The notes under the pieces were generated by a model. That model had not been told where the DNA came from, made no database searches, and saw only the letters and a program-made list of their open reading frames with translations. Shown here in pieces: positions 1 to 7,082 of a stretch of 20,705 nt of DNA. A program made the position numbers and the translations under genes. Each line of letters opens with the position of its first letter. The stretch's first letter is position 1. Origin of the DNA: a virus; the IMG/VR virus record IMGVR_UViG_3300042882_000833, positions 1 to 20,705 of that record, one strand, 5' to 3'.

Positions 1-755
1 CATCCATTGTCTCGAGCCATCTTAAGATGGTGTTCCCACGCATTTTCGTTGCGATTGGTATAAAGATAGATATTTTTGGGCTGAAAGTAAAGTTGAGCTA
101 GATGTAAATATCCGCTGTCAACTCCAATGTGATATTTGGCCCGACTCATTGCATATCCAGCGCCGGTTGCTCTACGTAAAGCCGGATCAACAGCGTCGCC
201 CCCTACAACGACTATTTCACATCCTAGATCGGCAAATTTTTTATACAGTTGATCCACTTGCTCTTGTGTAGGACGCCGTTGAATACTTGTTGCATCTATT
301 TGCATAGTAGCAAAACTTTCAGGTAAACAAATAGAATTACTTACATCGTCTGAATCAAGACAAGGAAAATTTTCAGCAATCAAGTAATCGTCGACCCAAA
401 AAAATGGATGTAACGGTTTTTGTAGTTTGCCCGGATATTTTTGATAGTAATGTAATTCAGCATTGGGATGATCGGCCAACACAAGATCAAGGAACGCTTG
501 ATCAGTCATTGTAGAAGTTTTATAAGGTTTTAAAAATACAGTGTCTTTTGGAAATAATTTAATTACTTCGTTCCAGGTAGTAGGTTTGTCTCGATTATAT
601 TGATGACTTGCAATATGTAAGGTTGCGGCCTCACCGTGCGCCTGCCCGTAAAGGTAAGTCAAAAGACAACTATGAACTATGTCTCCAAATCCAGGGCAAC
701 TATATTGAAGATCTGGAATTCTTGTACTCCAGAAACGCATAACAACATTTTTCAT
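1..755 (-). CDS. GT9-like (heptosyltransferase-type) glycosyltransferase, 3'-partial
   Basis: The reading frame is open from the ATG at 755 to the left edge, giving 251 residues without the C-terminus. The clearest motif is GVDSGYLHLAQ at residues 211-221, which matches the nucleotide-sugar-binding signature of glycosyltransferase family 9 (ADP-heptose:LPS heptosyltransferases, usually written GxDxGxxHLA). An N-terminal FGDIVHSCLLTYLYG (residues 23-37) resembles the GDxxxxxP/L start of the same GT-B fold, and VVVGG (183-187) fits the strand before the second Rossmann half. By family it would transfer a sugar to a lipopolysaccharide-like or other glycan acceptor; donor and acceptor cannot be read. 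It is the most downstream visible gene of the minus-strand glycan operon, three bases after the preceding stop. The methionine start is supported by this tight spacing. Confidence 0.6.
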   Translation of the reverse strand, partial: MKNVVMRFWSTRIPDLQYSCPGFGDIVHSCLLTYLYGQAHGEAATLHIASHQYNRDKPTTWNEVIKLFPKDTVFLKPYKTSTMTDQAFLDLVLADHPNAELHYYQKYPGKLQKPLHPFFWVDDYLIAENFPCLDSDDVSNSICLPESFATMQIDATSIQRRPTQEQVDQLYKKFADLGCEIVVVGGDAVDPALRRATGAGYAMSRAKYHIGVDSGYLHLAQLYFQPKNIYLYTNRNENAWEHHLKMARDNG

Positions 756-758
756 TAA

Positions 759-1313
759 TTATTTTCTTTTAATAATAGCGTAACCAAAACTACGATCATC
801 ATACACTACATATTCCCAATCGCCTCTAGCTACAAATTCATCAATTGCTTTTTTAATAGGAGGATATCGGGCATCATGAAATACAATATATTTGTTTACT
901 TTTGGTGCATGCAGTTTAATTTCAGCACAGACATGCTTATAGGTGTGTATACTATCAACCATAAGCATGTCTACTGTTGACACCGGAACATTGGCATCAA
1001 TACTACTGTTATGATTGAACACTAAACGGTCCTCACATTCTTGTTCAAACAAATGACGATGAGGAGCTATAGTATCAAAGTTAACGTCAACTAATTCAAT
1101 ATATTTTAAATTTGTATTTCCTACCCAAGCGGCTGCAGCACTCACACCCGACAACACTCCGAGCTCTTTATAACTGTCGCATTCAGTTATTAGACGTTGT
1201 ATATGCTGGTAATACAAGATAAATTCTGGCCCGTATTCTTTAACAAAACACTCGCAGGCGTAATTATAAAACTCGAGTAAACTATTACATTGATTAAAAT
1301 TTGGAATTAACAT
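759..1313 (-). CDS. Class I SAM-dependent methyltransferase-like protein (CmcI/Methyltransf_24 type)
   Basis: This 184-residue protein has the order of motifs seen in small Rossmann methyltransferases of the CmcI/Methyltransf_24 type. ELGVLSGVSAA (residues 50-60) sits where the SAM-binding glycine loop is expected. IELVDVN (72-78) supplies the acidic end of strand 2. VDMLMVDSIHTYKHV (114-128) corresponds to the DLIFIDGDHSYEGV motif, and YIVFHDA (142-148) to the VVFHD strand. The family methylates small molecules and sugars; some members are hydroxylases. Here the operon context suggests glycan O-methylation, which is inference. The glycine loop is less rich than usual (GVLSG), so SAM binding is probable but not certain. 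One base separates it from the upstream gene, implying coupled translation. The local DNA is very AT-rich (10 G+C in the row 1261-1320). Confidence 0.6.
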   Translation of the reverse strand: MLIPNFNQCNSLLEFYNYACECFVKEYGPEFILYYQHIQRLITECDSYKELGVLSGVSAAAAWVGNTNLKYIELVDVNFDTIAPHRHLFEQECEDRLVFNHNSSIDANVPVSTVDMLMVDSIHTYKHVCAEIKLHAPKVNKYIVFHDARYPPIKKAIDEFVARGDWEYVVYDDRSFGYAIIKRK

Positions 1314-1314
1314 A

Positions 1315-1836
1315 TTATTTCTTTATAACATAGACTTTTCTTGTTCTGCTTTGGATGTAGTCATCACCAAACATTTCTTTAATGGCTATCATAGTTCCTG
1401 GAATCCAAGGTACTACATCATCAAACCAAATAATACCACCTGGTACCATAAGCGGCAACAAATAAGCTACACTATCTTTAATTGCACGATATTGGTCGCA
1501 GTCAATATGTGCAAAAGCAATATTTTGCATAGTAACAGCACTGTTTGGAAATATTCCTTTGACTACAGTAGCATATGGCAACGCAGATTTGACCGTTTCA
1601 TAATCAGTATCACTAAAATCTCCAACTTTATGATGGTCAATCTCATCTTGAAAAGGAATACCTTCAAAAGTGTCGTACAAGAACACTTCTCTATTTTGTT
1701 GTTGAGCAATCTCGCAAAAATGCCAAGCGGTGCCTCCTTGATACACACCTATCTCTACAAAAGCACCAGGTGGCGTAGATGCAGCAACTTCTCTTAATTC
1801 TCTTATTACTTTTTTGTTAACTTTTGTTGGTAACAT
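1315..1836 (-). CDS. TylF/MycF-like sugar O-methyltransferase
   Basis: A 173-residue protein matching the macrocin O-methyltransferase (TylF, PF05711) pattern. FVEIGVYQGGTA (26-37) is the SAM loop. DTFEGIP (55-61) is the very characteristic DTFEG(F/M/L)P motif of the family. AHIDCDQYRA (109-118) matches the hxxhDxDxY strand that carries metal and SAM ligands, and PGGIIWFDDV (132-141) matches PGGxxxxDDY. TylF proper is about 250 residues, so this is a short version lacking some of the N-terminal region. TylF enzymes methylate sugar hydroxyls on macrolides, and relatives occur in polysaccharide clusters, which fits the neighbours. The ATG at 1836 lies one base after the upstream stop. Of the three methyltransferases in this operon it is the most secure. 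Confidence 0.72.
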   Translation of the reverse strand: MLPTKVNKKVIRELREVAASTPPGAFVEIGVYQGGTAWHFCEIAQQQNREVFLYDTFEGIPFQDEIDHHKVGDFSDTDYETVKSALPYATVVKGIFPNSAVTMQNIAFAHIDCDQYRAIKDSVAYLLPLMVPGGIIWFDDVVPWIPGTMIAIKEMFGDDYIQSRTRKVYVIKK

Positions 1837-1837
1837 T

Positions 1838-2419
1838 TTAATCCTTTTTCTTTATAATGTACACTCTACTAGGGCACCGACCTTTGATACCAGTGGTCTC
1901 AAAAGTGTCATCAATCGTCATATCTAATGCATCAACTAGATATCTAATTTCCTCATCGTGTATTTCTAACGGATCACTGGCCCTGCTATAATTGTCAATT
2001 TCAGTATAAGCGTGTTCAATATACAATATTCCATTGACATCAAGTTGATTTCGCCAAGTTGTTAAAACTTGAGTTGGATTGTAGCTATGATCAATTGCGT
2101 TGGAATATACAATGTCAAACAGCCCAACCCATTCACGATTTTCATTATGAAAATCCCATTGTACAGTCATTGGAAACTTGGTAGCAGTATGAGATATTTC
2201 TGTACCAATAATGGTAGCGTTGGGATAAAATTCTTTAAAGAATTTTTGTTCAGCAGCATTCCTAGTGCCGTGGCACAGTATATTTTTTGCAGTAGGCTGA
2301 CGCTGATTTATTTGTTTAATAGTTGCTCGATCAACCCAAATATTATTAATTTTTCTTACATTGGCTTCAATTTGGGCCGCTACATACTCGTCGTGGGTTT
2401 GGTATTGATATATTTTCAT
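1838..2419 (-). CDS. Class I SAM-dependent methyltransferase-like protein
   Basis: This 193-residue protein reads as a Methyltransf_11-type Rossmann domain. NILCHGTRNAAEQKFF (about 46-61) takes the place of the SAM loop, followed by IIGTEIS (70-76), where the glutamate would hold the SAM ribose. FDIVYSNAIDHSYNP (about 101-115) matches the FDxVxSxxxxxH motif, and LDVNGILYIEHA (about 126-137) matches LKPGGxLxIxxP. The loop CHGTRNAAE lacks the usual GxGxG, so the SAM pocket is unusual though similar forms occur in methyltransferases annotated from phages. The substrate is unknown; operon context suggests a sugar or glycan. There are 15 bases between it and the upstream gene, the largest gap in this operon. 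Confidence 0.55.
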   Translation of the reverse strand: MKIYQYQTHDEYVAAQIEANVRKINNIWVDRATIKQINQRQPTAKNILCHGTRNAAEQKFFKEFYPNATIIGTEISHTATKFPMTVQWDFHNENREWVGLFDIVYSNAIDHSYNPTQVLTTWRNQLDVNGILYIEHAYTEIDNYSRASDPLEIHDEEIRYLVDALDMTIDDTFETTGIKGRCPSRVYIIKKKD

Positions 2420-2434
2420 AATATTAGCCTATAT

Positions 2435-3127
2435 TTATGCAGTGCTAGTGCTCTGACTTTGCTTAACTATTGTGATGAAAGGATAATATTCTTCTAACCA
2501 CGGAAACAGTTGTAAGCATATAGTGGCATCATTGGGCCATACTCCATATTTCTTGTAAGCCCTAATAAATTTTTCAGCTGCCCGGGGCTTAACTATGTAA
2601 GCACTATTGCCTGAAAAGCCGTCGGGGATTCGACTGTCGTGTTCACGTTTACGTGTTAGTGGATGTGCACCTTCGGTGCCACGCTGGGTCATAATATTAC
2701 TGTGCTCTTTTCCATGATATCCACCACCGCAAGGATCATTGATTTGTATCGCACCGTTGAATTCGATACTGGGTAGTGGTCTCACAAAAACAGCATCATG
2801 TTCAAGAATCAACATAGGGTCATTGCCGATTGCACACTCTTTCCACAGTAAATAGTGACTCATGCTACAAGCCATTTTAGTCAGCACATTTTTAGCACGA
2901 TATGGAAATTGTTGCAGACTGGTGTAGACACACACAGTTTCTTTGGTATTATTATCGGCCCACGACCAGCGTAGATTTTCCTGTTGCATTATTTCCTGCA
3001 CATTTTTTGCTGTAACAGCAGGAAAAAGTTCTACCTCGAGACCATGAGTTGCGGCACTGCTGATACAACGTTGTGCCATATGTTCTGAATACTCGTGGCC
3101 GATGATGGTAATAACACGAGCTTTCAT
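2435..3127 (-). CDS. Glycosyltransferase family 25-like protein (LPS biosynthesis type)
   Basis: The chosen 230-residue protein starts MKARVITIIGH at 3127, where the ATG overlaps the upstream stop as ATGA. The frame stays open to 3262, but that extension lies wholly within the upstream gene and reads as non-protein-like sequence. GT25 features are visible: KMACSMSHYLLWKECA (84-99) matches the family (G)CxxSHxxxW motif, and LILEHDAVF (106-114) matches the ilEDDa metal-binding motif with H in place of the first D. An aromatic and Asp-rich C-terminal part (NDATICLQLFPWLEEYYPFI, near 200-219) follows. GT25 enzymes add galactose or glucose to LPS core or to protein hydroxylysine. Sugar and acceptor are not readable here. 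Confidence 0.68.
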   Translation of the reverse strand: MKARVITIIGHEYSEHMAQRCISSAATHGLEVELFPAVTAKNVQEIMQQENLRWSWADNNTKETVCVYTSLQQFPYRAKNVLTKMACSMSHYLLWKECAIGNDPMLILEHDAVFVRPLPSIEFNGAIQINDPCGGGYHGKEHSNIMTQRGTEGAHPLTRKREHDSRIPDGFSGNSAYIVKPRAAEKFIRAYKKYGVWPNDATICLQLFPWLEEYYPFITIVKQSQSTSTA

Positions 3128-3906
3128 AAATTGTGGATTTCTGTAATGATTTGATTGATACTTTTGTCTGCAGGAATGTGTGTCGCTAGAAAGAAATGTA
3201 CAAAGTAAGCGTCTGACAAATATTGATCTTCTATGCCACGGTACAAGGCATTCCAACGCCAATCTAAATTTTTAGTAGGCACATTATCATGTTTAATCCA
3301 ATAGTTTAGCAGAGTTTGGTCAGTGCTCCACCGCCAATTTCCTTCGCCATTTACAAATCTTTCAAACTCTGGTCTGCGTATAAATTGTTCTGAATTTTGT
3401 GCGTTTAAATATGATTGTAACTGATTCTTGCACAACATCAGACCCATATTGTAAAATTCAGCACCAAGATTATTCCAACGAAAATCTGCTTCTGATCTTA
3501 GTGGACCATATTGTCCTTCACTATATTTACGAATCTTTTTCTTGTGTTGTTCAGTCAATGGCATGTCACGCTCGGCTACAGCGCCAAACACCGCATCTCC
3601 TAGTTGATCAAATATATCGGGCGCCGTGGGCATGATGTAGATATCGCTATCAACAATACACACAGCATCATATTGATCCAAAAAATCAAACGCATTTTCT
3701 TTTTCAAATATAGGCAGATAGCCCAGTCGTTCTACTGCACCTTCACTGCGAAAACTATGCAATGGTCGTATACGAAGAATAGGCTCATGTTGTACGCGAT
3801 GCTCAATACCCCAACGTTGACAATAAGAGGCCACGCTGGCAATGCAGATTTCGTATAAGGGATTAGGTTTACCTACAGCTACTTGATAAATTAAATTTTT
3901 AGCCAT
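3124..3906 (-). CDS. GT-A fold glycosyltransferase (nucleotide-sugar transferase)
   Basis: The 260-residue protein starts MAKNLIYQ at the ATG 3906-3904, which overlaps the upstream stop by eight bases. The frame extends upstream to 4041 but only inside the neighbouring epimerase gene. AVCIVDSDIYI (81-91) carries a DxD motif (D86, D88) at the end of a hydrophobic strand, the metal and nucleotide-diphosphate site of GT-A enzymes. NMGLMLC (153-159) and WSTDQTLLNYW (193-203) are the later acceptor-side elements common in such proteins, and VHFF (236-239) near the end could provide the histidine ligand seen in GT8-like enzymes. It probably adds a hexose to a glycan. The family is not assigned firmly; GT8 or an unclassified phage GT-A family are the options. 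It is coupled to both neighbours by overlaps. Confidence 0.65.
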   Translation of the reverse strand: MAKNLIYQVAVGKPNPLYEICIASVASYCQRWGIEHRVQHEPILRIRPLHSFRSEGAVERLGYLPIFEKENAFDFLDQYDAVCIVDSDIYIMPTAPDIFDQLGDAVFGAVAERDMPLTEQHKKKIRKYSEGQYGPLRSEADFRWNNLGAEFYNMGLMLCKNQLQSYLNAQNSEQFIRRPEFERFVNGEGNWRWSTDQTLLNYWIKHDNVPTKNLDWRWNALYRGIEDQYLSDAYFVHFFLATHIPADKSINQIITEIHNL

Positions 3907-4603
3907 CGCGCATGATATTTTTAGTAGGCATCCACCCATGAGATTGTAAAAAGCCAATGTCGGCCTGGGTATGTAATCTTTCTCCTGTGGTTTCTTTGAT
4001 AGGTAAATGACCAAAACCTCGACTTTGCGCAAATTGATCAACTCGTGTAACAGTTCCTGTGCCTATATCAAGATATCGCGGAGTTTGATCTAAATTAATT
4101 AACAGATCGATAGCACTAACTACATCTTCTACGTGGGTCCAATCTCTTTCATGGGTGGTTAGATATTGTATTTTTCCTTTGAGCATCATGTCATAAAACA
4201 TGTCAGGTCGACTATCACTACCCCACACGGTGTGGAATCTCATGCCTGTACTGTTTGTTGGTGATAATTGTTCCATGGATTTTTTAGTGGTAGCGTAGGG
4301 ATTTAGCCACCATTCGTAAATTGATGATGAACTAGCATAAAACACTTTTTTATTATTTTCAGTTGCCCAGTTAAAAATAAGTTGACTGGCCATTACATTA
4401 GTGGCCCAGTATGCCTCAGGATCTTGCCAACTGGCCCGTACACCTGCCAAAGCTGCTAGATGTAGTACAAGATCGCAATGTCCATCAAATGCAAATTCTC
4501 GTATATCTCCTGGATATAATACAAATTCATATTTGTGTTTTAATAATTTTACTGTGTTCCGGCCTATGAATCCTTCATGGCCGGTTATTAATATGGTTTT
4601 CAT
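3899..4603 (-). CDS. NAD-dependent sugar epimerase/dehydratase (extended SDR)
   Basis: This 234-residue protein shows the signature of extended short-chain dehydrogenases that act on nucleotide sugars (UDP-glucose 4-epimerase, GDP-mannose or dTDP-glucose 4,6-dehydratase). The NAD-binding TGHEGFIG is at 7-14. HLAALAGV (48-55) matches the conserved HLAAxxxV strand. The active-site serine region is SSSSIY (91-96), and the catalytic YxxxK is Y103-K107. These enzymes epimerise or dehydrate the sugar of an NDP-sugar, so this gene could supply a modified donor to the flanking glycosyltransferases. At 234 residues it is well short of the usual 310-340, mainly in the C-terminal substrate domain, so substrate choice cannot be inferred. 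It overlaps the downstream gene by eight bases and the upstream gene as ATGA. Confidence 0.82.
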   Translation of the reverse strand: MKTILITGHEGFIGRNTVKLLKHKYEFVLYPGDIREFAFDGHCDLVLHLAALAGVRASWQDPEAYWATNVMASQLIFNWATENNKKVFYASSSSIYEWWLNPYATTKKSMEQLSPTNSTGMRFHTVWGSDSRPDMFYDMMLKGKIQYLTTHERDWTHVEDVVSAIDLLINLDQTPRYLDIGTGTVTRVDQFAQSRGFGHLPIKETTGERLHTQADIGFLQSHGWMPTKNIMRDG

Positions 4604-5397
4604 TGATATTTTCTTAGTTCTTTTTTAAATATTTCTAGATCTTTGCGTTTGCCTTTAGCACTCCATATACTGCTGGTGGGTTGCATACGCCAATCTACAT
4701 ATGATATGGGCAATAATCCTTTTTTATAATCAACTATGACACGATCTAGGCTGTGTTGATCTAGGAACCAATAAATGTTATCTTGCTCAATTTGTTCTTT
4801 TATGACTGCCGCTAATTTTTGTGCAAACTGCAAACACTCTGGTTTGTCAGTGTACAAGATAGCACCAGCCAAATGTCCACCTTTTTCTTTTTGATATAGA
4901 TAAAAATCCTTTTCACCATCGTCTGCAAATTGGGTTTCAAATGTACCACGCACTAGTCCATCTATATCAATCTCTAAAAATCGCCTGGGGGTAGTAACTA
5001 TTTCGGGCAAGCGCACAAATCTCATACAAGCATAATAGGTTTTTTTGATCCAGGCTGACAAATTGGCATTATCTGTGAATTGTTTTAGGCCTAACATTTT
5101 GTTTTTTCTACTGTGGTATGGCTCCGGTAAATCAGTCCTACCCCAAAACGCAAAGGCTGAGTCAAATTGCCCTGGTGCAGTAGTTTCCCAAGTTACACTA
5201 ATTCGATCGGTATTTTTACAATATTCTAATTGAGCTGGCGTAGGATCATATAAATGAAAATGCACTCCGTGATCAGTGTTTCTAACCACGCTGTTGGCCA
5301 ATGCAGGCCCAAATCTATCAAAATAAACAGCATCGGCGGCTGCATATATAAAAAATTGATTCTGGTCTAGGTTTCCGTGTAGTGGTGGTAGCATCAT
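4600..5397 (-). CDS. Putative GT-A-like glycosyltransferase, first gene of the minus operon
   Basis: A 265-residue protein without a confident family. It begins with a strand-turn segment (FFIYAAADAVYFDRFG, 15-30) typical of transferases that collect a nucleotide sugar. EIDIDGLVRG (142-151) offers a DxD-type motif after an RRF strand, HLAGAILYT (175-183) resembles the acceptor-side GG/AG-hydrophobic motif, and WFLDQHSLDRV (210-220) resembles the DQ..L.. segment of GT8-like proteins. The same order (DxD, then xAGxxxx, then DQ) recurs in the other GT-A proteins of this operon. The start is the first of two adjacent ATG codons at 5397; the second, at 5394, is equally possible. The promoter is the palindrome at 5399-5414, whose minus-facing TAAATA box lies nine bases upstream of the start. 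Its stop overlaps the next gene as ATGA. Confidence 0.5.
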   Translation of the reverse strand: MMLPPLHGNLDQNQFFIYAAADAVYFDRFGPALANSVVRNTDHGVHFHLYDPTPAQLEYCKNTDRISVTWETTAPGQFDSAFAFWGRTDLPEPYHSRKNKMLGLKQFTDNANLSAWIKKTYYACMRFVRLPEIVTTPRRFLEIDIDGLVRGTFETQFADDGEKDFYLYQKEKGGHLAGAILYTDKPECLQFAQKLAAVIKEQIEQDNIYWFLDQHSLDRVIVDYKKGLLPISYVDWRMQPTSSIWSAKGKRKDLEIFKKELRKYQ

Positions 5398-5398
5398 A

Positions 5399-5414
5399 GT
5401 TAAATATATTTAAC
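5399..5414. promoter_or_regulatory. Palindromic bidirectional late-type promoter
   Basis: GTTAAATATATTTAAC is a perfect 16-bp palindrome between two divergent operons. It contains TAAATA on the plus strand (5401-5406) and TAAATA on the minus strand (5412-5407), back to back. T4-like late promoters use TATAAATA at -10 with no -35 element, so each half is a plausible late -10 box. The plus start codon is 11 bases and the minus start codon 9 bases beyond its box, predicting 5' leaders of only a few bases. Promoter function is inferred from sequence only. Confidence 0.5.
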
Positions 5415-5417
5415 CGT

Positions 5418-6269
5418 ATGCGTGTGGCCTACTTTCCAAATCAATGTGCTTTAAACAGTGTTCCTGTCGTGCAGGCCATGCTAGATAGCCTACGCAACGC
5501 AGGCCATACCATTGAACCAAACAGCATGGATGCAGATGCTGTAGTAATATGGTCGGTATTGTGGTCAGGCCGTATGGCCGCCAATCAGGCAGTGTGGAGT
5601 CACTATAGAAGTCTGGGTCGTCCAGTCATTGTCATAGATATAGGTGCCTTGTATCGTGGCGAAACTTGGAAGATAGCCCTAAACTCCATCACGTCCAATG
5701 GTTACTACGGACACACAGAAAACCTGGACTGGGACCGTCCTAGAAAACTGGGCATCAGCCTGGCCATCAATGTCAGCCGCAATCCCAGGATCGTCATAGC
5801 CGCGCAACATGCCCGTAGTCTGCAGACAGTGGGTTTGGTCAGCATGGAAGGTTGGGTGGTGCAACAAGTACAACAACTACGCACAGTCACAGACCGTCCT
5901 ATTGTGGTGCGCCCCCACCCACGTAGTCCTTTGAACTGGGCCGGCCTGGTGCATTTGCCTCCGGATGTTGTCATAGAACAGCCACAAAAAATTGCCAATA
6001 CCTATGACAGCTACAACTTGGCCTTTGATTGCCATGCCATGGTCAATCATAATTCTGGCCCAGGCATACAGGCTGCATTGGCCGGAACTAGACCCATAGT
6101 TGATAGTTCCAGTCTGGCCTATCCTGTGAGTATCGGCATGGCCGATATTGACCGGCCTTACACAGCAGATAGAGATCAGTGGCTGGTAGAAATCTGCCAT
6201 ACCGAATACATCTTGCCAGAAATTGGTTCTGGATTGTGGCTACAGCGTCTGGAAACACAAATTGGATAA
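5418..6269 (+). CDS. GT-B-like polysaccharide glycosyltransferase (surface-glycan type)
   Basis: This 283-residue protein has a beta/alpha layout without membrane segments. VVRPHPRSP (163-171) matches the RPHPR/HP motif of CDP-glycerol glycerophosphotransferase-like and capsule-export KpsC/KpsS-like glycosyltransferases. NHNSGPGIQAALAGTRPIV (210-228) matches their conserved stretch in which a serine/glycine turn precedes the EAL-like helix and the G.P.V strand that hold the nucleotide. The first half (VIWSVLWSGRM, VIVIDIGALYRG) looks like the acceptor-side Rossmann half. The protein most likely transfers a sugar or polyol phosphate to a glycan; the exact reaction is not readable. It starts at the ATG 5418 behind the palindromic promoter. 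The gene is far richer in G+C (35 of 60 in row 5761) than the operon facing it. Confidence 0.5.
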   Translation: MRVAYFPNQCALNSVPVVQAMLDSLRNAGHTIEPNSMDADAVVIWSVLWSGRMAANQAVWSHYRSLGRPVIVIDIGALYRGETWKIALNSITSNGYYGHTENLDWDRPRKLGISLAINVSRNPRIVIAAQHARSLQTVGLVSMEGWVVQQVQQLRTVTDRPIVVRPHPRSPLNWAGLVHLPPDVVIEQPQKIANTYDSYNLAFDCHAMVNHNSGPGIQAALAGTRPIVDSSSLAYPVSIGMADIDRPYTADRDQWLVEICHTEYILPEIGSGLWLQRLETQIG

Positions 6270-7056
6270 ACTGGCCAAACGAGCACACAAACTAGCACAA
6301 CGTCAGCCCACAGTAGATCAAATGTTGGCGCCTGAGACCGTGATTACCGGACCCATAGATTGTGCCTGTGTTATACACGGCGACAGATATGATTGGTCTT
6401 ACGTGGAACGTTTATACAACATGTTGAGCCGTAATATTTCTGCAGGCATAAGATTGCATGTATATACCGAAGCCGAAAGAACAGTGCCTGCACCCATGAT
6501 CAAGCATGAGCTGGTGCCATGGCAACTGAAACGTGCTAATCGCGGATGGTGGTACAAAATGCAGTTGTTTAACCCAGAACATCATTCGGGTCCATTGCTG
6601 TATTTTGATCTAGACACAGTGATAGTTAGCAACATAGATTGGATCTGTCATCAGTCGCCGGATAACTTTTGGACTGTGAGAGATTTCAAGTATTTGTGGC
6701 GTGCCAATCACGTGGGTATAAATTCCAGTGTCATGTGGTGGAATACCGCCCACTATCAACATGTGTGGGACAGTTTCTGTGCCCAGGGCCTGGACAACAT
6801 GGTAAAACGCCATCATGGAGATCAGGACTTTTTGACTGCAACAATCCAGCCAAATCAGTGCAGATATCTAGATGTGAATCGGGTACAAAGTTGGCGCTGG
6901 CAGTGCCTGGACGGTGGCTATGATTTTCGCCGTCGACGCCACAAATGTCCAGGAACCGGTACCCAGATCTCAAACAGCGCCAGTGTATTAGTATTTCACG
7001 GAAATCCAAAACCTGCAGAAATCACTGATTCGGTTATCCTGCAACACTGGCAATGA
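6262..7056 (+). CDS. GT-A fold glycosyltransferase
   Basis: The core is clear: LLYFDLDTVIVSNID (112-126 with this start) contains the DxD motif D116/D118, preceded by GWWYKMQLF (95-103), the KxxxF segment common in nucleotide-sugar transferases. HHGDQDFLT further on is the D-Q/D acceptor-side motif, and VFHGNPKP near the end matches the HxxGxxKP motif that closes the active site in GT8-like enzymes. The start is uncertain. No ATG lies near the preceding stop; TTG at 6262 gives an eight-base overlap with the upstream gene and has GGAA at 6251-6254, while TTG 6223 and ATG 6322 are alternatives. With TTG 6262 the protein has 264 residues. Coupling to the upstream GT-B-like gene suggests the two act on one glycan. 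Confidence 0.68.
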   Translation: MDKLAKRAHKLAQRQPTVDQMLAPETVITGPIDCACVIHGDRYDWSYVERLYNMLSRNISAGIRLHVYTEAERTVPAPMIKHELVPWQLKRANRGWWYKMQLFNPEHHSGPLLYFDLDTVIVSNIDWICHQSPDNFWTVRDFKYLWRANHVGINSSVMWWNTAHYQHVWDSFCAQGLDNMVKRHHGDQDFLTATIQPNQCRYLDVNRVQSWRWQCLDGGYDFRRRRHKCPGTGTQISNSASVLVFHGNPKPAEITDSVILQHWQ

Positions 7057-7074
7057 TAAATAACTATCTAGGAG
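7055..7074 (+). promoter_or_regulatory. Late-type promoter box with ribosome binding site
   Basis: GATAAATA at 7055-7062 differs from the T4 late box TATAAATA at one base. It begins within the stop codon of the upstream glycosyltransferase. Transcription would start near 7069, just before AGGAG at 7070-7074, which is eight bases ahead of the ATG at 7083. This is the only late-type box in the window whose gene also has a clear Shine-Dalgarno sequence. Confidence 0.45.
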
Positions 7075-7082
7075 ATACAAAA

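Noticed and set aside
1351-1797. Plus-strand open frame of 148 codons
   Set aside because: It is antisense to the TylF-like gene, and its translation is low-complexity and unlike a folded protein.
3128-3262. N-terminal extension of the GT25-like gene
   Set aside because: It lies entirely inside the upstream glycosyltransferase gene in another frame; the ATGA overlap at 3124-3127 gives the natural start.
3907-4041. N-terminal extension of the GT-A gene
   Set aside because: It lies inside the epimerase gene; the ATG at 3906 with an eight-base overlap starts the conserved-looking domain.
5679-6288. Several minus-strand open frames
   Set aside because: They are shadows of the GT-B-like gene on the other strand, which carries recognisable motifs.
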